64,000 nucleotides of DNA from Gryllotalpicola protaetiae (GTDB taxonomy: Bacteria; Actinomycetota; Actinomycetes; Actinomycetales; Microbacteriaceae), in assembly GCF_003627055.1 (NCBI RefSeq), contig NZ_CP032624.1, positions 1,550,001 to 1,614,000 of the forward strand, read 5' to 3'. The notes below the pieces were generated by a model. It made no database searches and was not told where the DNA came from. It saw only the letters and a program-made list of their open reading frames with translations. Shown piece after piece: positions 7,885 through 17,069 of the stretch. How positions within the stretch are numbered: position 1 is the stretch's first letter; each line of letters begins with the position of its first letter. Made by a program: the position numbers and the translations under genes.

Positions 7885-8057
7885 CAGCGACGGCGCGAGC
7901 GCGGGGCGCACGCCGCTACGAAGGCGGCGCGCCTGACGTCCCGCTCACTCGTCGCCCGCGGGCCGCAGCCGCTGCGCCGCGGGCGATTCGTGGCCGGGGC
8001 GGGGAGCGGAACGGGTCGGGACGGTGGGCGCGCCGGCCAGCGTCCTATGCTCGCTGG

Positions 8058-8591
8058 GTGACTCCCCGCCCCGCCTACCCGATGGACGGATTCGATGAGG
8101 ATGAGGAGATCGTCGGCTCCCAGGCGCGAGGCTCGGCACAGCTCGACTGGGAGCGCCTGGTGAAGCGAGTGGTCGGCGACGGCGGTCGTCGTCAGACGGA
8201 CCCCGCGCTCCTCACGCTGGTCGCGCTCCGTGAACAGCGTGAGCGGATCGAGGAGCAGATCGACGCGACGATCGCGTGGGCGAGATACCGCGGCATCCCG
8301 CGTGAGGCGATCGCCAGGGCGCTCGGCGTCGGCAACGGCGGGAACTTGGACACCGTCCATCCAGACCATCTCGACGTGCTGCAACACCTGATTCAGGCCG
8401 AGGCCGGTGTCTACGCCGACCAGACGCCTGAGGAACTCGCTGAGCAGCACGAGCGCGCAGCCTCGCGGACACGCCGAGCTCGGTGGAAAGGTCCCCGCGA
8501 CCGATCAAGGAGCGGTGTCGTCTTCCGACTCGGCGACACGAAGATCGACCCGCAGCTCTTCGGGATCGAGCCGAAGTCGGAGCGGCGATAA
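8058..8591 (+). CDS. Putative DNA-binding protein
   Basis: 177 residues. The middle has a helix followed by a helix-turn-helix-like segment (IDATIAWARYRGIPREAI then ARALGVGNGG), typical of sigma- or resolvase-type DNA-binding folds, after an acidic N-terminus (GFDEDEEIVG). GTG 8058 has TATGCT exactly 12 nt upstream, so it is leaderless. The function is unknown, with a role in regulation the most likely. Confidence 0.55.
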   Translation: MTPRPAYPMDGFDEDEEIVGSQARGSAQLDWERLVKRVVGDGGRRQTDPALLTLVALREQRERIEEQIDATIAWARYRGIPREAIARALGVGNGGNLDTVHPDHLDVLQHLIQAEAGVYADQTPEELAEQHERAASRTRRARWKGPRDRSRSGVVFRLGDTKIDPQLFGIEPKSERR

Positions 8592-8715
8592 CTGCCTGTA
8601 GGTGGAAGAAAATGCCGGGGCGTCTGACGGCGGTCGAAGGCTGTTCTGCGCAGTGATTCCGCGGAGTCGCCGTTGAGCACAGCCATCAGTTCGGCACCTG
8701 CATGGGATGAGTGCG

Positions 8716-8730
8716 CCCGACAGTCGGGCT
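8716..8730. other. Short perfect hairpin
   Basis: GCCCGAC-A-GTCGGGC lies in the gap before the gene at 8778. No T-run follows, so it is not a clear terminator. Confidence 0.3.
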
Positions 8731-8777
8731 CCGGAGGCCACCCGGCCCCGGGAAGCACTCACCCTAAGGAGCTCACT

Positions 8778-9155
8778 ATGAGCAGCAAGACCCTGAACAC
8801 CGCACCCTTCGACCGCTGGGCCGAGGAGGACTGCGACCTCATTCACAGCATCCGGTACCAGCTGAAGTCGACCGGGAGCGTCTCCGCCATCATCCACGTG
8901 CGAGAGGCCTGGCACCAGCTCGCCGAGGGACAGCTGGCCTGCGGCGTGTCCCTCGAGATTGGCACCGTTGACGTGTACCCCGACGACGACTTCGAGGCGC
9001 AGGTGAATGCCACCCCGGAGGAGCTCGCCGAGAAGTTCTTCGGACTCGCGGCTGAGCCTGTCGGCGACCGCATCGTGACCTACCGCCAAGACTTTGACGA
9101 GACCGCGGGACGGCTCGAGTACGACCTCCTGCTGCGCGTGAAGCCGCTCGACTGA
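8778..9155 (+). CDS. Hypothetical protein
   Basis: 125 residues, acidic, soluble, with alternating strands and helices (VSAIIHVREAWHQLAEGQLACGVSLEIG). AAGGAGCTCACT precedes ATG 8778, a classical ribosome site, unlike the leaderless genes around it. No family recognised. Confidence 0.65.
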   Translation: MSSKTLNTAPFDRWAEEDCDLIHSIRYQLKSTGSVSAIIHVREAWHQLAEGQLACGVSLEIGTVDVYPDDDFEAQVNATPEELAEKFFGLAAEPVGDRIVTYRQDFDETAGRLEYDLLLRVKPLD

Positions 9156-9258
9156 GTGCGTCGCTGCGCTCCTCGCCGGCCCTGTGCCATGTGTGCGAAG
9201 CGTCGGCGTGAGAGCGGCGTCACCGGTTCGATCCGACCCGGTGCGCGGGGCGCCGCGC

Positions 9259-9270
9259 GCCGCGCATAGG
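9259..9270 (+). promoter_or_regulatory. Shared element promoter, CATAG type
   Basis: GCCGCG then CATAGG, reading into the resolvase gene. An in-frame ATG at 9276 is 11 nt after the hexamer start. Confidence 0.55.
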
Positions 9271-9410
9271 TCTGCATGTCGCAGAACTCGTCGGAAGCGC
9301 GAGCTTCTGCGACACGAGTTCCGAGACGGGTTCTGAGACGCCGCAGCACGGCGTGTCCGCTCCCCGCCCTCGGCTCGCAGAATCGGTCGTTTCTGAGATG
9401 GAGGCCATGG

Positions 9411-9959
9411 ATGGCACTGGTGGGATACGTGCGCGTTTCGACGGCCGAGCAGACGCTGGCTTTGCAGCAGGACGCGATGGCGGCGGCCGGCGTCGAGAAG
9501 GTGTTCAAGGACGTCGGGGTGAGCGGGTCGAAGACGGCGCGCCCCGGTCTTGACGCTGCGCTCGACTACCTACGCGACGGAGACACTCTCGTCGTCTGGC
9601 GCCTCGACCGTTTCTCGCGCAGCACGGTGCATGCGCTCACGACCATCGACGATCTCGGGGCGCGCGGCGTCGGGTTCCGGTCGCTCACTGAGCAGATCGA
9701 CACCTCGGGTCCGATGGGCCGCGTGATGCTCACGTTGATCGCGGCCTTCGCACAGCTCGAGCGCGACGTGATCCGTCAGCGCACCGTCGCCGGGTTGGAA
9801 GCGGCGCGCGCACGCGGCCGAGTCGGCGGACGGCCGAAAGCGCTCAACGCCACGCTCATCGAGGTGTGCCGCGCACGTAAGAAGGGCGGCGCCACGGCCC
9901 GACAGCTCGCCACAGAGCTCGGGGTGAGCGTTGCGACCGTTTACCGAGCCCTGGCCTGA
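9411..9959 (+). CDS. Serine recombinase, resolvase/invertase type
   Basis: 182 residues with the full small serine recombinase layout. Catalytic Ser10 sits in GYVRVSTAEQ, the active-site Arg/Asp are in VVWRLDRFSRS (64-70), followed by the GRVMLTLIAAFAQLERD helix and a C-terminal HTH (TARQLATELGVSVATVYRAL). ATG 9411 follows AGATGGAGG. A leaderless start at 9276 would add 45 residues of Arg-rich sequence not typical of the family. It may invert or resolve DNA within the element or dimers of it. Confidence 0.9.
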   Translation: MALVGYVRVSTAEQTLALQQDAMAAAGVEKVFKDVGVSGSKTARPGLDAALDYLRDGDTLVVWRLDRFSRSTVHALTTIDDLGARGVGFRSLTEQIDTSGPMGRVMLTLIAAFAQLERDVIRQRTVAGLEAARARGRVGGRPKALNATLIEVCRARKKGGATARQLATELGVSVATVYRALA

Positions 9960-10017
9960 ACACACTGTTCTACCCCGGGCTGGAACGTCTGCGCCGACAG
10001 GGATGTTCTGAGGTAGA

Positions 10018-10029
10018 GCCGCACATAGG
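10018..10029 (+). promoter_or_regulatory. Shared element promoter, CATAG type
   Basis: GCCGCA then CATAGG. The GTG at 10036 is exactly 12 nt after the hexamer start. Confidence 0.55.
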
Positions 10030-10035
10030 TGTGGT

Positions 10036-10566
10036 GTGCCTTCATCGCTCACCACACCCGGCTCGACTCTGGACCTGGCTCTCCTCGACTCGGTCGATCC
10101 GGGAACCGACATCCTCGAGTCGCCGGCCGACGAACCTCTGCTGTTCGAGGCGACGTATGAGCCGTCCGGCCCCTACCTGCCGGTTGCGGCGGCAGCGCTT
10201 CCCTCGCTCATCCGCCGCGTGCGCGTTCGCCGCGAGCTCTTCCTCTTCGTCCGCCATCGCGAATACGAGCTCGACGCACAGGTCGGCGGCGATGCCGACC
10301 GCGGAGTGCTCGCTGAGGTCAAGGTCGGCGACGGCGAGTACCGCCGTTTCTACCGACCTGGCGCCGCCGAAGCAGACCGCTATCTTCGGCCCGGCAACGG
10401 CGGCGGGTTCATCTTCCACGCGCCGGACGCCGAATGCCTCACTGTGCCAGTGGCGGCGGCCGCGATCACCCTGTTTCTGCTCGAGGAGCGCGTGCTCGGC
10501 GGCCTCGCGCTTCGTCGCGCGACGCACTTCGATGAGGAGAAGCGCGCACGGGTGCGGGTCGGTTAG
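10036..10566 (+). CDS. Hypothetical protein
   Basis: 176 residues, soluble, beta-rich (RRVRVRRELFLFVRHREYELDA, then VGDGEYRRFYRPG), with a hydrophobic helix near the C-terminus (AAAAITLFLLEERVL). No family recognised. Leaderless GTG. Its 3' end overlaps the convergent gene by 4 bp. Confidence 0.6.
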   Translation: MPSSLTTPGSTLDLALLDSVDPGTDILESPADEPLLFEATYEPSGPYLPVAAAALPSLIRRVRVRRELFLFVRHREYELDAQVGGDADRGVLAEVKVGDGEYRRFYRPGAAEADRYLRPGNGGGFIFHAPDAECLTVPVAAAAITLFLLEERVLGGLALRRATHFDEEKRARVRVG

Positions 10567-11153
10567 AGCGGGACGCGCTCGTCGTCGATCAGAATGCCGA
10601 CCTCGCCGAGGCCGTCGGTGACATACCGGAGAGAGCGCAGCCACGTCGTCGGCTGCGAGCTGCGCAGTTCGATGACCGGGATGCTCGCGCCGTCGGTTCG
10701 ACCATCGAAGCTGCCGAAGTCCCCCTCGAGTCGCGTCAGGTTCTCCTGAGTTGCGACGAGCAGCGGCCAGTCGCGTGACCAGGGAACTGACGGGCGAATC
10801 CACGCGCGGGGGTACCGACCGGTGACGATCTTGCGGACATCAGCAGGAAGCCGGTCGAGTTCGTCCCGCGTGTGGCCCGACCGAAGCCAGTGGAAGAGAG
10901 AACGGCGGCGCCACTCGAGAACACGCCAATCGGTGAACCACGACCGGAGAGCGATCCGCTGGGCCTCAGGTGACCAGCTCGCCGAGAACCGGAGGCTGCG
11001 GAACGCGTGCTTCTCAGTGAGGCGCTCCACCAGCGTGGCCGGGGAGTCGTCCACGATGAAGCCGCCATGCCATTCGACGTAGAACTCTGAGATTCCGGGC
11101 GCCAACGTCCCGTCTTCGTCACCGAACGCGTCGAGGTCGGTGCGCGCCGTCAC
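10563..11153 (-). CDS. Hypothetical protein
   Basis: 196 residues, Trp and Arg rich (SWFTDWRVLEWRRRSLFHWLRSG), soluble. No family recognised. GTG 11153 overlaps the stop of the upstream 89-residue gene (GTGA), so the pair is translationally coupled. Confidence 0.6.
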   Translation of the reverse strand: MTARTDLDAFGDEDGTLAPGISEFYVEWHGGFIVDDSPATLVERLTEKHAFRSLRFSASWSPEAQRIALRSWFTDWRVLEWRRRSLFHWLRSGHTRDELDRLPADVRKIVTGRYPRAWIRPSVPWSRDWPLLVATQENLTRLEGDFGSFDGRTDGASIPVIELRSSQPTTWLRSLRYVTDGLGEVGILIDDERVPL

Positions 11154-11419
11154 GCGGCAACCGCCTGGCTCTGCTCGACGAGCTCCGCGCCGAAGCAGGC
11201 GCGGACGGCGTCAGCGATGCGCTGAACGGCGCGTGCGCGGAACGCCTCGTTGCTCGGCAGGGTGAAGTTCCACGTGGCTCGTCCATCGACGAGGGCGAAC
11301 CGGCCGGCGCCGAGGGACCAGGTGAGCGCGGCCCACGCCTTGCTCGGGTGTGGGGTGAAGACGGAGATCGTCGGGCGGCCGGTAACCCGGTTCTCTCCAA
11401 GCCTGTACTCGACGACCAT
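11150..11419 (-). CDS. Small hypothetical protein
   Basis: 89 residues with a compact beta-like N-terminus (RPTISVFTPHPSKAWAALTWSLG) and a helical C-terminus. GAGAGGAGTGAGGC precedes the ATG, a strong ribosome site. First gene of a two-gene unit driven by the promoter at 11485-11496. Confidence 0.6.
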   Translation of the reverse strand: MVVEYRLGENRVTGRPTISVFTPHPSKAWAALTWSLGAGRFALVDGRATWNFTLPSNEAFRARAVQRIADAVRACFGAELVEQSQAVAA

Positions 11420-11484
11420 GCCTCACTCCTCTCGATCCGGCCGCGGAGCGCTCCGGGTTGAGGCTGCGCTTCGCGGTCGTGAGG

Positions 11485-11496
11485 ACTATGCGCGGC
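11485..11496 (-). promoter_or_regulatory. Shared element promoter, CATAG type
   Basis: GCCGCG then CATAGT on the minus strand. The predicted start at 11478 leaves a leader of about 59 nt before ATG 11419. Confidence 0.5.
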
Positions 11497-11631
11497 GGCC
11501 GGCGGAATCCGTGAGTTCCCGCATCAGCCGGCGAGATCCGCGATGCAGAGCGGCTTTGTGCGATGGCCGTGGCGGATCGGGTCTTGTTGTTGTCAGCGTT
11601 GGGTACCGCATGCTGCGAAGCTCGACATGTG

Positions 11632-12264
11632 ATGGTCACATCGGTTGTTTTAGGACACGACGGCTATGACTGGTTGACGTTTGCTGCGCAAGCCGGTGGT
11701 GCATTGGCCACCGTGATCACGGCGCTCGTGGCGATTGCCGCATTGCTCGTGTCGCTCTGGTTGGCTCTCGTCGATCGGAAGCGCTCGCGTGAAGTCACAG
11801 CGCGAGCGGAAGACGAGCTGCGCCGGAATCGTGAAGCGGTTCTCCGCGCCCAAGCGGAGCTGGTCACGGTCTGGCTCGACCAAGACGAGAGGGCGGGCCG
11901 CGGCGACGTCATGCTTTCCAACGCTTCGACTGGTGCCATCTACGACGTCGCCATCGGCTACGGCGTCGCATACGGGGCGGGAACGGGATTCCTCAAGGGA
12001 GATTGGAACTCCAACGACGCACTCCTCTTCATCAACCGTCTCGCGCCGGGTAGCTGGGCCGTATCGGGTGCCCCGGGGTATCCCGGCGGTGGAATGCACA
12101 TCCACGTGGAAGCTGCGATAGCTTTCCGCGACGCTGCGGGCCGATTCTGGGCGCGGGACGCAACCGGCGAACTCCAGCAGATCGAGGAGCATCCCTACGA
12201 GTACGTGCAGGCGATGCAGCCGATCAGTCCGTGGGCCACCATCCGTCGCGCCTCTGCGGCCTGA
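11632..12264 (+). CDS. Membrane protein, unknown
   Basis: 210 residues with one long membrane helix (ATVITALVAIAALLVSLWLAL) then a charged coiled stretch (DRKRSREVTARAEDELRRNREAVLRAQAEL) and a beta-rich C-terminal domain. The layout, a membrane anchor plus coil plus sensor-like domain, is common in accessory regions. ATG 11632 is chosen as the first Met before the helix. No family recognised. Confidence 0.6.
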   Translation: MVTSVVLGHDGYDWLTFAAQAGGALATVITALVAIAALLVSLWLALVDRKRSREVTARAEDELRRNREAVLRAQAELVTVWLDQDERAGRGDVMLSNASTGAIYDVAIGYGVAYGAGTGFLKGDWNSNDALLFINRLAPGSWAVSGAPGYPGGGMHIHVEAAIAFRDAAGRFWARDATGELQQIEEHPYEYVQAMQPISPWATIRRASAA

Positions 12265-12323
12265 CGTCGGGCTCGTCGTTCGAGGGGGCACGCAATGTCG
12301 GCGGCGCACGCTACGTTCACCCC

Positions 12324-13223
12324 ATGACTGTGGTCCCTCGTGCGAAGCCGTTTCGCTTCGGTGTCGCGCGCGGTGCACGGGGCGAGTTCAAGCCGATCTG
12401 CACGATCGGAATGATTCGCGACGGCGGCATCTTTGTGTCGCCCGCCAAGCTCGCTAACGCTCGGTGGACCTACGGCCTCACTCCGCGGTACCTGCTCGAC
12501 AGAGAGACCGACCTCGTCACCGTCGACGAGAGACCGAAACTGCACTACCACCAGAGCGGCATTGCGTCAGTCACGCTGACGGGGACGTCGCTGGAACGCC
12601 GCCATCTGCGCCTGAATCCGATCACCGAGATCCGGCGATCGGCCGTGATCTCTGTCGTCGCCAATCGGATATGGGACCTTCCCACAGATCCGAAAGGAGC
12701 GCGCAACGGCGATTTGATGAGCTTGGAACGACTGTGGCCCCAGGTCGTTGGACTGACGTTATCCGTCGTCACGGTGACCGATGAACAGGCTGCACGGCTC
12801 CACCTCTTCGATGCCAGCGCCTTCGGCCTTATCCCAGGTGACCGCAGATCATTCCTCGTAAGCCTCGCTGGGTTTGGGCACCACGCAGTGCTTGTAGGCC
12901 GCTTCCGACTTGATATGGAGCCGTGGCCCGAGCCAATCACCTCGATTACCGTGGGAGCGACACCATGGAGCCCAGAAGGCCCGCAGCGCGGGGATAGAGC
13001 GCTCGCCCTCTTCACCGAGGGACTTCGGAATCCGATCTTCAATCTCGCTGTCGAAGATGACGTCCCGAGCGTCGAGTCGCTGCCAGGACTACCCGATGCA
13101 ACGGTCGGCAACTTCACTTGGGCAGAGCGCATTCGTCTTCGAGCCGAGCAGGACGAAGCGGGACGACGCGCCCGCGAAACGTCGATGATCTTCGGCCGCG
13201 GCGCAAGGTTCCCCTCAGTCTGA
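12324..13223 (+). CDS. Hypothetical protein
   Basis: 299 residues, soluble, no recognised family. It reads as a beta-rich protein with repeated basic patches. ATG 12324 has TACGTT exactly 12 nt upstream, so it is leaderless. The long open frame with high third-position GC supports coding. Confidence 0.6.
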   Translation: MTVVPRAKPFRFGVARGARGEFKPICTIGMIRDGGIFVSPAKLANARWTYGLTPRYLLDRETDLVTVDERPKLHYHQSGIASVTLTGTSLERRHLRLNPITEIRRSAVISVVANRIWDLPTDPKGARNGDLMSLERLWPQVVGLTLSVVTVTDEQAARLHLFDASAFGLIPGDRRSFLVSLAGFGHHAVLVGRFRLDMEPWPEPITSITVGATPWSPEGPQRGDRALALFTEGLRNPIFNLAVEDDVPSVESLPGLPDATVGNFTWAERIRLRAEQDEAGRRARETSMIFGRGARFPSV

Positions 13224-13229
13224 CTGTAG

Positions 13230-13703
13230 CTACTGCACGCGCGCTCGATCGGTTTGCGACTTCGCCGCGCGATGCGCAGCCAGCCGCTCACGCCTGGCAA
13301 GGGCTTCCCGCGACACGATCAACACGTCGATCGGCAGCAACTCCTCGACCGCTTTCGAGCTATCCGTCTTCTCGACGATGCCCTCGCGGAGCGTCATCGT
13401 CGCGTCGTCCTTAATGCTCCATTTCAGAGCGCCTGCACGTGTGTAGCCAGGTGCGACCCACGCCTTCATGCCAGCCGGCAGCCCATCGTTCAGCAGCCTC
13501 TCCACCTGCGCTCGACGCGAGGCGCGGGCGGCGCGCAGCGCTTCGGCGCCGTTGAGGCCGCTGAGGTCCCTGAGGTCGTGCGGCGTCTCGAGGGAGACGG
13601 TTGCGGGTGAGCGGGTGCCTGGCTTCTCTGCTTCGGGCGCGAACTCGCCGTTGGCGGTTCGGGTGCGGCGGCGGGCGACGGTCGACTGGGTGGTGTTCGT
13701 CAT
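13230..13703 (-). CDS. Hypothetical protein
   Basis: 157 residues. A basic N-terminal tail (MTNTTQSTVARRRTRTANG) and Ala/Arg-rich helices surround a central segment with MKAWVAPGYTRAGALKWSIKDD. No family recognised. ATG 13703 lies exactly 12 nt after the first base of a CACAAG hexamer preceded by GCCGCG. Confidence 0.55.
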   Translation of the reverse strand: MTNTTQSTVARRRTRTANGEFAPEAEKPGTRSPATVSLETPHDLRDLSGLNGAEALRAARASRRAQVERLLNDGLPAGMKAWVAPGYTRAGALKWSIKDDATMTLREGIVEKTDSSKAVEELLPIDVLIVSREALARRERLAAHRAAKSQTDRARVQ

Positions 13704-13709
13704 ACCCAG

Positions 13710-13721
13710 CTTGTGCGCGGC
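13710..13721 (-). promoter_or_regulatory. Shared element promoter, variant hexamer
   Basis: GCCGCG then CACAAG on the minus strand, with ATG 13703 at the usual 12-nt distance. The hexamer is atypical, so this is the weakest exact-GCCGCG case. Confidence 0.4.
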
Positions 13722-13759
13722 GTCGGGGCGCACAGGCCGAAACGGGCCGCGCTCCGGGT

Positions 13760-14890
13760 TTAGCTTCGGGTGAGGTCGATGTCCGGGTAGGCGGCACGGA
13801 ACCGTTGCTCGGCTGCCGCGTAGACCTTGGTGAGAGCCGCGGTGTTCTCGTCACGCAGGAAGAACACGATGTCGATGACTTCGGGCTTGGTGAACAGGTG
13901 GAATGGAGAACTGAACTGTTCGATGCTCCGCTCCATGAGGGCGCGAAGTTCGGCGTCGTTGAGCTTGGCCTTCCCTGCCCACTTGAAGATCCGGTCCACG
14001 ATCGCCGGTGCCGGCTTCTCGCCGGAGTCCTTGAACGGGAAGTAATAGGGCGCGTAGATCGACAGGAAGTCGGGGCGGAAGCCGTTCGACACGCCGCTGG
14101 TGTCCCAGAAACAGACCTCCGCGTTGAGCCCGATCGCATCGAGCCACCGTTCCTCTTCGGCGACGAAGTCGGCCATCGAGTGCCGAACGTTGCGGTACAG
14201 CCCCCAGTTACCCTCTCGCGCGCGCTGAACGCTCCGGTCGTTCAGAAACCGCCAGACATGGTCGCGCCAGGGGAGCGCCGGGTTCGACGTGACCATCTGC
14301 GACAGCAAGAACATGTCGAGGTTCTCTGTCGTCGGATGCTTGTGGATGTAGGGAATGAACGGTGATGCATCGAGCGCGGCGCGGCCCGTGTCGGTGAGCG
14401 CGTAGAAGCGCTGCGGGAACGTCTTCTCGAGATCGGCAGCAGGTACTTCGGTGAGGACTCGGTTGATCAAGGTTGGCTTCGTTCCCGTCGCCGGAAGGCC
14501 GTGCGCGACGAGGACCGGTTTGAGAGCGGCGGCCGTCTGCTGGTTGACGGTGTCAGCCACGCTGCCCTTAGCGATGAACCCGCGCGAGATGAGCGACTTC
14601 AATATCGACGAGACGTTGCTCACGCCGTAGCTGTAATCCCAGAAGCCCTGGAACTTCTGGCCGGCGGTCGTGAACTTCGGCGCGTAGTCGAGCAGCAGGA
14701 TCTCGTGCGGGTAGAGCCCGAAGCGATCAGGGCTGAGCTTGGCGACACGCTTCTCGATGGGGACGATCTCGTCACGCTCGAAGCTCACCTCCACTTGCAC
14801 GGGCTGCGCGACTGGCGCGCGCGTCGGTGCTTTGGCCGGTGGGACCGTGTCGGGCTTCGTGTTCTTCTTCCACCGATCGAACAGACCCAC
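13760..14890 (-). CDS. SAP-domain protein
   Basis: 376 residues. Residues about 120-150 form a SAP-like DNA-binding helix-hairpin (LKPVLVAHGLPATGTKPTLINRVL). Before it is a conserved-looking FGLYPHEILLLDYAPKF region and a short helical segment (ILKSLISRGFIAKG). The C-terminal half is helical with no known fold. GTG 14890 follows GAGGAG. It lies near the zinc-ribbon nuclease gene on the same strand, 113 nt away, and a joint role in DNA transactions is possible but not shown. Confidence 0.55.
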   Translation of the reverse strand: MGLFDRWKKNTKPDTVPPAKAPTRAPVAQPVQVEVSFERDEIVPIEKRVAKLSPDRFGLYPHEILLLDYAPKFTTAGQKFQGFWDYSYGVSNVSSILKSLISRGFIAKGSVADTVNQQTAAALKPVLVAHGLPATGTKPTLINRVLTEVPAADLEKTFPQRFYALTDTGRAALDASPFIPYIHKHPTTENLDMFLLSQMVTSNPALPWRDHVWRFLNDRSVQRAREGNWGLYRNVRHSMADFVAEEERWLDAIGLNAEVCFWDTSGVSNGFRPDFLSIYAPYYFPFKDSGEKPAPAIVDRIFKWAGKAKLNDAELRALMERSIEQFSSPFHLFTKPEVIDIVFFLRDENTAALTKVYAAAEQRFRAAYPDIDLTRS

Positions 14891-15003
14891 AACCACTCCT
14901 CGACTCTCGCTCTGACACACACTGCCAGGGACGTTGGACCCCGCGCATGGCCCAGATCGGGGCGCGTGCGTGATTCGGCGCCTGGCTGCCTTGATCCTCG
15001 GAG

Positions 15004-16800
15004 CTACACTTCGACCACGCCGGTACGAGGCGGCTGTGGCCGCTCGAAGCCCGCGCTGGCCCAGGACTCGATCTCGCGCATGACGCCGGCTGGGTCCGGG
15101 GCTTGCGAGTACACCCGAAGCTGCAAGAGCTTGGGGTGCTCGACGTCAAGCAGTTCCAGCGGGTGCTCGCGCAGTCGCACGACGTGAAACCCGGCGGCCA
15201 GCAGATCGAGGGTCTTGCGCTCGTCCACGAGCCGCTTGGCGTCCGCCGAATGCCAGTAGGAGCCGTCGTACTCGATGACGACCGGACTTCCCTCCACTTC
15301 GACGCTGATGTCGGCTGCCCACACTGCGCGGCTCGTGAACTCCGGGTAGCGAAGCGTCCGTCCCGACTTCGCTGCGCCGAATAGCCCCTTGGCTGCGGCC
15401 AGGTGATCGAGCTCGACCTTCGACTTCCCGGCCGGCTTGCACTCCGGGCAGCCGGCGCCGTTCGAGCGGGAGGCGAGGGGTGCCTGCCAGCGGTGCTCCG
15501 GGTTGGTTGCACAGACCCACCCGGGGAGGAACTGGGTCGTCGACATGGGCGCAAGGTGCCATGGGTCGGTCGGGTTCTCGGGTGCCCACTCGGCAGCAAG
15601 TCCCGGGTCACGCCAGGCGAGCGAGCCGAGGATCGAGCGGCACACCGGGCAGCGAAGCCGCTGGTATTTGTACCGACCGAGCGGGCTGTCGCGCCACGTG
15701 TGGTCGCAGCACCCGGAGTGCCAGAAAATCTGACGCTTCGAGTCTGCCGCGACATTCTCAGGCGTGTACTTGCCGTTCAGCGTCGGGTGCCATTGCTCAG
15801 CGATCTCCGGTGTTGCCTCGGCCACCGAAGGCTTCTGCCGGGCGGCGGTCTCTTGCCCGCGGCACGACGGGCACCCATTCGTCAGATACGCCGAAGGCGA
15901 CATCGTCGCTCGATGTCCAGCAGCGCATCGGAAGACTCGTGCGGGAAAGTGGTCGCCGACCATCACCTTCCACGGCTCTGTCTCATCTGCCCACGTGGCC
16001 AACAGCTCTGGAACCTCGCTCACAGGCAGCGTCGCCAGCCGTTCCGCTTCCGCATGCGACGCCGTGCGCTCCCGGTCACGGCACGCTGGGCAGACAGGGT
16101 GTTCCGCCATGGCGGCGATCCTCTCCGCGAAGCGGTGCCCACAGTCCGGGCACTTCCACGCAGCGACCTTCGTCGAGGCGCGCTTCGCCGTCTTCCAGAG
16201 GAGCTCGTCGTTCGCCTCGTGATCCCACCACGGGATAGCGGGAGAGTTCGATGCAGCGAATGTCATGCGGTTCGCCTTCGAGCGCGTGACCTGGTTCGGT
16301 GTCGCGGCCTTCGTCTGACACGAGCAACCCCAAGAGATGTCGGAGAGGCGCTCCGCCTGGATGCGCTGACACGACCTGCAGCGCACGCGGACGATGCCGC
16401 CAGCCGCGACCGGGTCGAGAACGTCGAGAAGTTCATAGCCGTGCGACTCGGCGAAGGCTGAATAGTCAACCGCTACGTCCGCGTGGTCTACCGTTGCGCC
16501 GAGGCTCGCGCCCCAGGCGCTCCACGCCCGCCAACGGCACAGGCCACATGTCGGCTGCCCGGTCTTCGTCTTCTCCATCGCGTACTCGAGCCGGTAATGG
16601 GCTGTCGTGTCACACGCCCGGCATGTGGAGAGCCAGAAGTCGCTCGGCCTGCCAGGGAACGGCTCCGCTGGGTCAAGGCCCGCGTCACCAAGGAGCGAGG
16701 TCAGGTGCTCGAGGCACCATGCCGGCTTCGAGCGGGTGCGGAACGCCGCCGCGTTCGGACAGTCCACGATCGAGCACGGCTGCTCGACTGTCACCGGCAT
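15004..16800 (-). CDS. Multi-zinc-ribbon protein with Vsr-like nuclease domain
   Basis: 598 residues. The N-terminal 500 hold at least seven CxxC knuckles in pairs (CRACD, CGLCRW, CRSC, CPDCGH, CPACRD, CPSC, CPVC, CPEC) with tandem DUF4379-like treble-clef units (EQWHPTLNGKYTPENVAADS). The C-terminus carries a Vsr/DUF559-like PD-(D/E)xK core: VVIEYDGSYWHS, then DERKTLDLLAAGFHVVRLRE. Such proteins are predicted DNA endonucleases, sometimes in defence or homing settings. ATG 16800 follows GGAGGG, and TAAGGT upstream is a likely -10. The catalytic Glu/Asp/His set looks intact. Confidence 0.75.
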   Translation of the reverse strand: MPVTVEQPCSIVDCPNAAAFRTRSKPAWCLEHLTSLLGDAGLDPAEPFPGRPSDFWLSTCRACDTTAHYRLEYAMEKTKTGQPTCGLCRWRAWSAWGASLGATVDHADVAVDYSAFAESHGYELLDVLDPVAAGGIVRVRCRSCQRIQAERLSDISWGCSCQTKAATPNQVTRSKANRMTFAASNSPAIPWWDHEANDELLWKTAKRASTKVAAWKCPDCGHRFAERIAAMAEHPVCPACRDRERTASHAEAERLATLPVSEVPELLATWADETEPWKVMVGDHFPARVFRCAAGHRATMSPSAYLTNGCPSCRGQETAARQKPSVAEATPEIAEQWHPTLNGKYTPENVAADSKRQIFWHSGCCDHTWRDSPLGRYKYQRLRCPVCRSILGSLAWRDPGLAAEWAPENPTDPWHLAPMSTTQFLPGWVCATNPEHRWQAPLASRSNGAGCPECKPAGKSKVELDHLAAAKGLFGAAKSGRTLRYPEFTSRAVWAADISVEVEGSPVVIEYDGSYWHSADAKRLVDERKTLDLLAAGFHVVRLREHPLELLDVEHPKLLQLRVYSQAPDPAGVMREIESWASAGFERPQPPRTGVVEV

Positions 16801-17069
16801 TTCTCAGCCCTCCTGTTCCTTGTGCTTTCACCTTAGGAGGCGCCCAGGACGCGCCGAGTCCCGCCTTCGGGGTGACGGCGCCGAGGTGTGGATCGGACAC
16901 GACCCGGGCGACTGGGAGCGATTCGGAGCGCCCTGCAGATTGCAGTGAAGCGAGAAAGCTAAGCGATCGCACACCTCTGCTGCGCGTGGGAACGACCGCG
17001 CGAGGCCTCCTAGGTTGGCACCGGCATTCCTCGACGCGACGTCGGATCGGGCGACGGCGAGTCTCCCGT

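Noticed and set aside
9225-9250. T-arm-like GGTTCGATCC
   Set aside because: No D arm, anticodon arm or matching acceptor nearby, so not a tRNA.
9189-9269. 26-codon frame ending in the CATAG motif
   Set aside because: Arg/Gly-rich, no ribosome site. Only the overlap with the promoter stands out.
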